Shown here: positions 1 to 10,300 of the stretch, piece by piece
Layout: every line of letters starts with the position of its first letter
Numbering within the stretch: the first letter of the stretch is position 1
Assembly: GCF_036345915.1 (NCBI RefSeq)
Contig: NZ_CP107785.1
Coordinates: 1,302,001 to 1,366,000 of the forward strand
DNA: 64,000 nt
Direction of reading: 5' to 3'
Origin: Nocardia sp. NBC_00565
GTDB lineage: Bacteria; Actinomycetota; Actinomycetes; Mycobacteriales; Mycobacteriaceae
Program-made: the position numbers and the translations under genes
The notes under the pieces: generated by a model
What the model saw: only the letters and a program-made list of their open reading frames with translations
Databases searched by the model: none
Told to the model about the DNA's origin: nothing

Positions 1-1
1 T

Positions 2-1132
2 GACGACGAGACCGGGTTCAACTATCACGGAGCGCGATACTGCGCGCCATGGCTGGGGAGGTGGGCGAGTTGCGATCCCCTCGGCATCGATGGCGGCTTG
101 AATGTGTACGCCTATGTGGAGGCACGACCAACCATCGCGGGCGACCCGACCGGACACATCTTCGTCCTATTCGTCGTGGCTGTCGTCGTCGTAGCCACTC
201 TTACCGCAGTGAGTGAGGCCGGCGCTCCCGCCAACCAGCGAGAAGCCGAGGCCGTAAAACCGGCCATTACTCACGAGGAGTTCGCTGCGCATACCGCGGT
301 CGTCGGCGTCAGCACGGCGGTCGGAGGAGGTGTCGGGAACGCGCTGAAAGGTGCACCGGCCGTGGTTCAGGGCGTGGTCGGCGGTGCGGCAGGCGGTGCA
401 GTGCAAGGAGTCGGCGACCAAGCGATCCAAGATGTGAAGAAGGGTGAGGTCAGCTCGCCGAAGCAGTATGCGCAAGGCGCCATCGAGGGTGCGGCCAGTG
501 GCGCGGTTGTCGGCGGAGCTTTGGGCGCGGGAGGACAACTCGTCAAGAAGGGCGCATCGCTGGTCAAGGCGGCCAGAGGCACGAGGGCCACGCCGCCTCC
601 GAGTGACCCGTACGACGTCGCGGGCTGGAACAAGTACTACGCGCAGAACCCGGGTGCCAAGCGAAGTGTTGGCGCCGCAGCGCGCAACGATCCAACTGCG
701 TTCGGCAGAAAAGGCGCGGTCAAAACGGCGCCGAAACCCGGCAGCGGGGGGCAAGGACCCGGTAAATGGGTGGAGGTCGGCCGGAGGTCGAGTGGCGAGT
801 CACTCCAGAGGCAATCAGAATTTTCGGACAAACCGATCGTGTATAAGAATGGCAAGGCCAGGATCGAGGAATATCAGATCGACGATGTTTCGTTCGATCG
901 TTTCAAGAACGGCGTACTGGGCGAGGTGAAGGATAACTACGGATTCCTGATCAAGATGGGATCGAAGTCGGCGGCCGGGCAATTGGTTAACGAGGCCGCT
1001 CGCCACCAGCGAATTGCCACAAAGTATGGACTCCCTGTCGAGTGGCACGTGCGACCTGAATACGTCGATGCATTCAAGAACGTCCTTGGCAAGAAGTTTC
1101 CATCCATCAATGTTGTGCCCTGGGGTTCCTAG
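2..1132 (+). CDS. Rhs/TcC-like toxin, C-terminal part (5' end outside window)
   Basis: The open frame enters from the left edge. The first ~45 residues form the end of an Rhs-associated core: a GARYCAPWLGRW stretch, then CDPLGIDGGLN, matching the family pattern that precedes the variable toxin tip. A hydrophobic stretch and Gly/Ala-rich segment follow. The last ~100 residues contain DDVSFDRF, then LGEVKDNYGFL, with an acidic residue and ExK spaced as in restriction-endonuclease-fold toxins of the Tox-REase-5 type. In Tc toxins the core cage self-cleaves and the tip is the delivered effector. The gene is followed by a TcA-like gene on the same strand, supporting a TcC role. No immunity gene is visible downstream, as expected for a Tc effector rather than an interbacterial one. 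The nuclease call rests on motif recognition by eye. Confidence 0.75.
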   Translation, partial: DDETGFNYHGARYCAPWLGRWASCDPLGIDGGLNVYAYVEARPTIAGDPTGHIFVLFVVAVVVVATLTAVSEAGAPANQREAEAVKPAITHEEFAAHTAVVGVSTAVGGGVGNALKGAPAVVQGVVGGAAGGAVQGVGDQAIQDVKKGEVSSPKQYAQGAIEGAASGAVVGGALGAGGQLVKKGASLVKAARGTRATPPPSDPYDVAGWNKYYAQNPGAKRSVGAAARNDPTAFGRKGAVKTAPKPGSGGQGPGKWVEVGRRSSGESLQRQSEFSDKPIVYKNGKARIEEYQIDDVSFDRFKNGVLGEVKDNYGFLIKMGSKSAAGQLVNEAARHQRIATKYGLPVEWHVRPEYVDAFKNVLGKKFPSINVVPWGS

Positions 1133-1183
1133 GGGCGCGGCCATCCACGGTCCGGTGACTCGACCGAAGGCTTCCGCAGTGCG

Positions 1184-1218
1184 GTCGACTCGGTGCACGA
1201 TGAGTCCATCGAGTCGAC
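1184..1218. repeat. 9-bp perfect inverted repeat between the toxin genes
   Basis: GTCGACTCG and CGAGTCGAC are separated by 17 nt in the 213-bp gap between the Rhs-like gene and the TcA-like gene. There is no T tract. It could be a weak terminator or an operator for the downstream gene. Confidence 0.45.
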
Positions 1219-1345
1219 ACCGCGACCGGGTATCTCGATACGTGAACAGAAGTCTTCGTGTCGCCCTGTGCGGTCGGGGTTCGCACAGGAACTGATTGTG
1301 TCCCATAAAATTCGAGCCCAACGGCTCACGGCAGGGGGAGGACCT

Positions 1346-4300
1346 GTGCCCGATTTGATCATTCTGCGGCTTGCGCCGTCGGAACCGATGGCTCCGAATG
1401 ACTTCAAAACTATTTTGGCCGATCTGACGATCACCGCATACGACCTGAGTTTCGCCGACAGCGTCAAGGGTGCGTTGCTCGGCAAGGCCACTGGGTTGGC
1501 GGATCCGCACCTGGCCAGCACTGTCGACAATTCGGTCGATATCAACAATGCCCAGATCCTGCAGCACTACATCGATGCCGCCGACCCGCCCGATCCGCTG
1601 GGCCCGCCGAAGCCGAAGGTCAGACGCCTGGAATCGGCGGCGACGGCGGTCATCGTGGTCGATCCGGCGCATACCTCCGCCGAATACCCGACGTCGGCCT
1701 CCTACGATCTGCGACTGGAGCTCAGCAAGGGCAGTCTCGTCATCGCCCAGCGCCGCGTGCAGTACAACGTCTCGATCACTACGCAAGGGACTCTGTCCAC
1801 CGACCAGACGGACTACTTCCACGCGCTGGCGAGCGCGTTCGTCACCTTGCCCGCGTCTGCCGCGGGACGCGATCCGAACCTGGCCTTCGTCGACCTGCCG
1901 CCCGACGGACAACCGCCGTTGTTCGGTGAGCTGGTCAAGGCGATCGACCAAGTCCTGGCCAAGGATCCGGGTGGCGCCACAGGGACACTGTTGGACACGG
2001 CGCCGTTGACCCCGGCACAATGTCGCCAGATCGCCAACGAAATCGTGTGGAACAGAACCGCTTTCCCCCCGCCACAGCCGGATCCGACACTCGGGTTCGA
2101 CCCGTTCGGCGCACTGTACACCAAACCGAAGGTCGATCCGTATATCAGCGACGACAACATCGAAAAGGCAAGGGGCCGTTTCGATGCGGAGCTGAACGGC
2201 TATTACGGCACGCATGAGGCGGAGGCGCTGCGGCTGGCCGGTTTCGTCTACTCGGCCGCGGCGGCCATCGCCGAGGAGCGGTTGAGCATCGCCGCAGGTC
2301 GGGCGCGGTTGGATTTTCCGTTGATCACCGGTGCCGGGACGGCGACCACGGTACCGACCGCCGGTGTCGTGCTGACCGAAGCGACCGAAATGGCAGGACT
2401 GAAGCCGAGTTTCGTCGTTCCGGCCGCGTACTTCTACGCGCTGGCCGCACAGGTGCCGAGCCAGGTCGGCCCGGAGCAGCGATTCGATATGGCGCGGCTT
2501 ACTCTCGAACCACAATTGCTGACAGCCGTCGAGGCGGCTCGCGACGGTGGTGTGATCATCACGCCCGCAGCACCTTCGACGGTGTCGGGCACTGCGCTCA
2601 CGGCCATCCAGGTGGCGCGGCGGCTGCACGCGCTCGGCGGCACGAGCGGACTGGCAGAGGTCCCGCTGGCCGCCCCGATCGATGCACTGATAACCGACTG
2701 GCTGGCACACGACAAGCCGACCGCGACCATCGACGCGGACTTCTGGCAGCCCGAAGCGACCACCAAACGGCCGGCGGCCTATCTGGAACTGTTGCTACTG
2801 GCCGTCACCGGGCATTCCGCGGACCTGATCAAGGCGCTGAAGCAGCCACCGCTCGGTATCGACACGGTCGCGAAACTGGTCGCGGTCACCGACAAACAGT
2901 GGCGCGACTTCTTCGCCGCGCACAGTGACCTGCTGCCACCGTTCACCGCGCCCGGAACACCCGCGGAGCGCACGGAGGCGTTCATCCGGCATCTGCGCAG
3001 ATTCTTCACGGTGAACAAAGATCCCGGCAATGCGGGCAACCCGAGCAACGATGGACCGCCGATGCTCGGACGATCCGGCCAGGACGTCTTCACAGCCTTC
3101 GCGAATGCGTATCCGTCCCATTCCGGTGGCACCGCGTTCACCTTCGCCGCCGACCCGGATCCGGCCGCACTGGCCGCGGCCGTCGCGGATGCGCTCCCCG
3201 ACGATCCGGCCGCTCAGCGATGGCTTACCTTCGCACTCAACGCGATTCGGCAGCTGTGGATGCTCACCGATATCGGCGCGGACGACCTGCGGTTCTCCCT
3301 GATCGAGGCGCTCTACGCCCGCGGATTTACCGACGCCGTTCAGGTCGCCCGGCTCTCGCTCGCCGACTTCAGGTTCGCGCTGTCGGGTTCGGTCGCCTAC
3401 AAGTTCGCCGCTGCGATCTATCACCAGGCGACCGAGTTCGAACCGTATCCGCCGGCCCCGCCCGGCCTGTTCCAACCGGTCAATCCCAACGGCTCGCTGA
3501 TCGATTGCGTTCCACCCGAGCATCTTTCGCCGCTCGGTCCGGTTGCCTACCTGCACGAGTTGCTTCAGGCTTCAGCGGGGTCGACCTGCCAGGACCCGCG
3601 GGCTCCCGGAGAAGAGACCGACCTCGGAGCCATGCTCGCGGCCCGCAGGGGCCCGGTCGGCGAGCTGCACGCGACCACAGCCGATCTGACAACCCAGATT
3701 CCGGTGATCGACCTGGTCAACGAGAGCCTCGAGGCGTTGGTGACGCAGCCGACAGGCGGGGCGGGGGTCGTATACGACACCGCCACACACGAATTGGCCG
3801 GTCATCGACTGGCCGCTGACGGCATCGTGGGTGGTGATCCGTGGGCGCACGATCCGGACACCCTGTTCGCCGCATTGCCACAGCACTCTTCGCCCGCGAC
3901 CCCGATCGAGGTCCCCGCGGCCTATGACATCCTGCGGTCCGATTTCACCGATCCGGCGCTGCCGTATCCGCAAGCGCTCGATATCAATCGCAGTTACCTG
4001 CACGCCGCAGGGTCGAGCAGGTACTCGGCCATGCGTCACTTCCGCAAAGACATCACCGAATTCGCGATCGACGCCGAACACGAGCCGGACACATTTGTCC
4101 CGCACCAGTGGCGTTTTCCGCTGCGGTTGCCGCTCGCATTGGAGTATCTGCGGATCACTCCGGAAGAGTCCGAGCTGCTCTATCACAACGACATCGCCGA
4201 CGTCGCGACGCCGGAACGACTGGTACTGCGCGAGGTCTACGGTTTCCCCGCGGACCACGGCGGCCAAAGCGACGACGGCGATGAGGATTGGCTCGATGCG

Positions 4301-7300
4301 GTCCGCCGGGTGCCAGAGTTCCTGCGGCGCACCGGTTTGGACTACTGCGAGTTCCTCGCACTGTGGGAGTGCGGGTTCGTGCCGTTCGGGCCCGGCGGTC
4401 GGTCCGGCGACCGATCGCAGGACGGCGAGGGGCCGGTATATCCGCCGTGCCAGCCGTGCTGCCCGGATGACCTGACCATCGATTTCGGCGATCACAGCAC
4501 CACCGACGCACTTCGCAGGCTCGCCGTCTTCATTCGCCTTTGGCGCCGGCTGCGCGAGAACCCGGCCACCACGGTAACTTTCGACGAGTTGTCGGATATC
4601 TGCACGGTCTTGGAACTGTTCCACGGCCCGAAGATCAACCCTCAGTTCCTGCACCAGCTGTGCGCCCTGTTCATATTGCGCGAACTGCTATGCCTGCCGC
4701 TGGCCGATCCGGATACGACCGACCCGTCCGGCGTTGGTACCGATCGCACCCATCTGCTCGCATTGTGGGTGGGCCCGGACGCGGACCACTGGAACTGGGC
4801 GCTGCGGACATTGATCGATGGCGTCGAGGACTCCGCCGAACGCGTCCGTCCAGAACTCGCCGACCAGTCCGAGCTGGCCAAGCTGATGGCGCAGAATTTG
4901 GCGCCACTGTCGCGGCTGGCCGGATTCGACCCGGATGTGGCCACCGACACCTGGTATGCCCAGCCGACGAGCACCCTGCGCTTCGCCGAGGTGCTGCTGA
5001 AGATCTACCTGTCCGAATTCACCGTCGGCGAGGTGTTGTTCCTGTTCGCCGATGCCCACCTCGATGGAGACGACCCATTCCCGCTGCCGACCCAGAACGA
5101 ATCGCTCGACGATCCGCTCGGCCTGGCCGATGACGAGGACGGCCACGGCCTCTGGGCGTTGCGGCGTCAGCTGCTCGAGGTGACCGCCGACGACGCGGAC
5201 ACCTGGACGCTGTCCCGGATCGGCGCCACGCTGGCCGATGAATTCGGTTATCTGCCAACGGTTCCCGCCGACTCGCTGCTTTCGGTCGCCGAGCGGTTCT
5301 TCCCGTCGGTGCTCGAATTCGAGGGCACTCCGGTACCGCCGGATCGGCGACGCTTTGCTACGCCGCTGGCCGCGGCGGACACCACGCCCGCCATGTGGAA
5401 CGCCGAGCCCGAAGGGCCGCTGCACTACGACATCGCGACGCAGACGCTGTGGACCCAGCTCCCGCTGGACGACGCGGCGCTCGCGGAGCGGCTCAGCCAC
5501 CTGCGACCGCTGACCGAGGTGGAGCGAAAAGCGGTGTCGGAGTTGTACTTCGCGCCGCGTGCGGCGCTGGTGCCGTTCGCGCTGCTGTTCGGATCGTTCG
5601 AGTCCGCCGTGCACACCCTCGTCCACGAACCGGACGAGCAGACCCGCTTCGCCTTTGTGCAAAGGGAATTCGCCCTGTTCCACCGGCGCTGCCAGCTCAT
5701 CGCCGAACACCTCGCCGACCATGTGCGCGCGGCCGCGCCGCAGCACACGACCGAGGTGGGTGCGCTCGAGGTGGCACGGTTGCTGCGAGCGCTGCACGGT
5801 GACGAGAACAACGGGCATACGCCGTGGGAGGACGATTCCGGCAAGCCACCTGCCCTGAACTGGCCCATCGCACCCACCGGCGGTGCGTACGCCGCGCTGC
5901 TCGGCTTGCTCGGCACCGGTCTGCTCGGCGAATTCTCGGTGGCCGGAAACGATCACGCCTGGCGCGAGCTGAGCGGGCCGCTGTCGATGTTCGGCGCGGG
6001 CCGCAACGAGTGGAATGCCCCCGTGCCCACCGTCATCCCGGCGATGGACCTGACGCTGACGCCCGAGCAGCTCCGGTTGGTGGCCGTGCGCAACGGGTTC
6101 GCCCTGCGCGACGAGGACGGCGAACCCCTCTTCGGTGCAGAGCCTTTCACGGTGACCTGGTCGGGCAGCTTGCTGGTGGAGCACGGCGGACGGTATGAAT
6201 TCGCCGCGGGCGAGCCGACTCCCGACGGCGCGGCACCCGACTGCGACCACTGCGACGACCTGCGCTGGCGCATCACCCTGCGTCGTGGCCAGCGGTCGTG
6301 GATCCTGTTGAACCGCAACTGGCCCGGTGCGGACGCACCGGACTGCCATTCGGCCCCGATCGAATTGCGCCGCGGCGCGTATGAGATCACGGTCGAATTC
6401 GACCAGCCCGAACCGAGGTTCGACGAGGCAGAGCGGGTCCGGCCACGGCACACCGGGTTCCAGGTCAAATACACCGGCCCGGACACCGGCGACACACTGC
6501 TCGCGGTGCCGCATCGCCGGCTCTACCGCAACACGGTCGACATGCCGCTGGATGAATGCGTCGACGTCGATGGTGCGGCGCAGGACTACCTGCACGGCCG
6601 CTACACCTCCAGCCTGCGCGATATCCGGCGCACCTACCAGCGGGCCTTCAAGTCCGTGCTGGTCGCGCACCGGCTGGGGCTATCCGCCGCCACGCTGCCC
6701 CGGGAACCGCAGTCCGAGCTGGGCTACCTACTCGACCATCCGGAAGCCTTTGCCGGACAGACCTATCCACGCACCAGACCATCGTCGTTCGGTACCCATC
6801 GCGCCTGGCTCGACCTGGACCTGCTGCCGGTCACCGATCCATATCGGTCGCCGTCGAACGACCAGCGCGCGGGCGTGAGCGGGCGCAGGCAGGCCGCGCT
6901 GTTCGATTGGTGGGAACGGCTTTACGACTACACCGGTTTGCGCGCCGAAACCAAGGCGGCCAGGGAACGACCCGCCTGGCGGATCTTCCTCGAGGCGGCT
7001 GAACGTCAGCCCGACGAACCGGCGCAGCTGGTTCGTCATATCGGGGTGGATGTGCGGCACGCGCCCCTGGTACTGACCTACTTCGCGGTCGGCGGCGACT
7101 ATCACATCGCCACACCGGATCTGGAGTCCGAGGCATGGGCTGTTCGGGTCTGGCGCGGTGAGATGTGGCTCGATCGGCTGGAGCGTCGCTTCCGCGTATC
7201 GCGCATCGAGGATGCGAAACCGGCTCGCTGGGCATCCGATCGGCCCGAGGTCGCACCGGATGCGGGCAATGACAACCTCACCCGGTTCGTGCAGGACGGA

Positions 7301-10300
7301 TGCTTCGAAAACGATTCGCCCCGGCGCTATCTGGATGTGCAGGCGCTCAACGACGGGCTGCGGGTGCGGGCTCGTGACGCGCTCGTCGCCTGGTTGTGTG
7401 GGATGAATCGGGTGCCGCTACCGTTCGCACCCGGCCGATTCGCAGCCAGGGCACGGGATTTGAGCGATCTGCTGCTGCAGGACGTGGAGACCGGAACGAG
7501 CGATCGGGCCAGCCGAATTCAGGACGCGATCAGCAGCGCGCAGGCGTTCGTGCAGCGCGCCAGGCTCGGTCTGGAGCCCGGGCTGACCATCACGGTCGAG
7601 TTCGCCGAGGTCTGGGACGGACGTTTCGAATCCTTCCTGACCTGGCAGTGCGTCGCCGAACGTGAGCAGTACCGGGAGAACTGGATCGAGTGGGACGAAC
7701 TCGCCAAGGCCCGCCGTGTGGAAGCGTTCACCCTGCTCGAGGCTGAATTGCGCCGCCGCAGGCTGACCGTCGCGGCGCCGGGTGGGACGGAATGGTGGCC
7801 CGGTCGGCGGCCACCGGCTCATCCGGGGCTGACGGCTTTGCAGGCCGCGGAACCCTCACGAATCAGCCTGCTGTTACCCGGTCCGCTGCCCGAGGGGGTG
7901 GACCTGCTCGGTGCGCCCGCGGACGCCCGCCCATCCTGGCTCGCCCCGGTCATGCGAGCACTGCCGCCCGGCGATGGCGACGGCGGTTCGAACCGCGGCG
8001 ATGGCAACGCCGATAGCGACAACCCTGACGATGGCGAAGGTGGCACTGTCAAGGCGCGTGGTCGGACCAAGGGAGTCGCTGCCAAGGCCAGGGGTGGAAC
8101 CGGCGGCGCTGCCAAGCCGCCCGGTGGCACCAAGGGAACTGCCAAGGTGCGCGCTGCCAAGGGTGAGCCCGCTGCTGTGGACGGTGAGCGCGAGGCGAAT
8201 CGGCATGGTGTGGTCGCAGGCGAACTGTCGGAAACCGACCACGAGCGGTTGCCGCTGTGGATCAAGGCAGCGGTGCGGCTCGGCACCCGATTCGTCCGGG
8301 TTGCCGCCGCGGGTATCCCACCCGCCGGTGCGGGATTCGTTGTCTGCGGGCATGATTCGACCGACCGCTGTGCCACCTGCGCACACACCGCCGAGTCCGT
8401 CGTCGACGAGTACTACTTCTGGCTGGAGGACGCCAGAAGTTTCGACGCGGTGCATCAGGACGCGGACGCGGGTCGCGGCCAAGCCGACGAGATCTCGGAC
8501 TGGCATCGCCCGGAAAGACTTCCCGCGCTGCTGGATTGGCCGGCCAACTCGGTCGTGCACCTGGTCTGGTCGCGCGCACGCGACGGCCGATTCGAGCCCG
8601 CGCGCCGATCGACCGAACCGGTTGTCCTGAATCCGCAGGCCGTCGCGCAACTGGTGTTCACCGGACGAGCGGGCGATTCGCTGCACTTCCAGGTCATCGG
8701 TGGCCACCGGCCGAAGGGCCACGAAGCCGACCCGACGCCGCCCGGCTTCCGGTACGACCTGGCCACCGACGCCGCGATCACGGTGCCGCAGCTCGCCGCA
8801 CCACCGGCCGCACCGCCCGGCGGCGAAATCGGTGGGCTGGATGCCTATCCCTTCTTCGCCTACGTGTGCCCCGGCGCTCCGATAGAACCGCTCACGCTGT
8901 TCTCCGTCGCCACGACAGTTGGCGGTGCGCTGCGCACCGACTGCAAGTTCGAGGCCGCGCTGAAATGGTATGAGCTGGTGCGTGTTCCGGGGGCGACCGA
9001 CAACACCTGGGCGGTATGCGTCAACACGGCGGCAGACGAGCATACCGGCAGCGACTCCGCCGACGGCGGGCTCGATCTCGCCGTATCGCGACGCGACCAA
9101 ACCTGCTGCCCGACCGGGCCGGTGAACGGTGAACGCGCTCGCGACCGGGCGTTGCTGCTGCGCTATCTGGAAACGATGCTCGCCTGGGCCGACGCGCTGC
9201 GCTGCCGCAACAATCCGGAGGCAACGCGGCGCGCCGAAATAGTCCTCACCGAGGTGGATCGAATCCTTTGCGCACGCCCGGAAATCATACTCGCGCAGGA
9301 TGATTCGACTGCTAGCACGGTCAGGAGGTTCATTCCGCGACGTGCGCCGCTGAACCCGCGGCTGCTCGCGCTCTACGACCGGACCGCCGACCGACTCGCG
9401 ACGATCCGCGAGTGTGTGAACGGTCGCAGGCTGCGCGACGGTACACCCGGCGTCGATATGCGGTACTTCGGCGACGACCCGCGCCGCGACGGCTGGCAGC
9501 TCACCGGCTGTGCTTGCGGCTCCGACGGCTGCTGCGAACCATGCTGCGAGCCATACCGTTTCACGGTTCTCGTGCAGCGCGCACGGGAGCTGGCCGGTGA
9601 AGTGCGAGCGCTGGGTGGACAGTTGCTCGCCGCGCACGAGAAGGCCGATGCCGAATACCTGGCCGCCCTGCGTCAGACGCAGGAACGCCAGTTGGTCGAA
9701 CTCACCCTGGAACAGCGCCGCAACCAGTGGCGTGACGCCGACTGGCAGGTGCAGTCGCTCGGCAAGACGAAGGAGGGCGCCCAGACCCGGTTGCGCTACT
9801 ACCAGAGCCTGATCGCCGGCGGCCTGAACTCCGGCGAGTCCGGCTACGAGGCACTCACCGGTGTCTCGATGGGCTCGCGGATCGCGGGCAACGTGCTGGA
9901 AGCGATCGCACAGGGTGTCAGCCTGTTCCCCGATCTGTGGATCGGTATCGCCGGTATCGCTGGAACGCCGTTGATGTTCAGCCAGTGGCCGGTCGGCAAT
10001 AAGCTCGGCGCCGGATTCTCCACTGCGGCGCGGATCCTGAACGCGGTCAGCGATAATGCGAATACCGCCGCGGGCCTGAGCAATACCGAGGGGTCCTGGG
10101 ATCGCAGGCTTGCCGACTGGCGTCAGCAGGTCGATGTCATCTCCATCGAGATCGAGCAGATGGAACGGCAGATCCTCGGCGCGGAACGGCGCCGCGATAT
10201 GGCGTTGACCGAGCTGAACACTCAGCAACGCCAAGTGGAAAACGCCGCCCGAGTGCAGGACTTCCTGCGCGACAAGTTCACCAGCCACGAAATGTACCTG

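Noticed and set aside
815..2710. 631-codon antisense ORF across the toxin junction
   Set aside because: Shadow of two rightward genes, no domain pattern, crosses an intergenic region.
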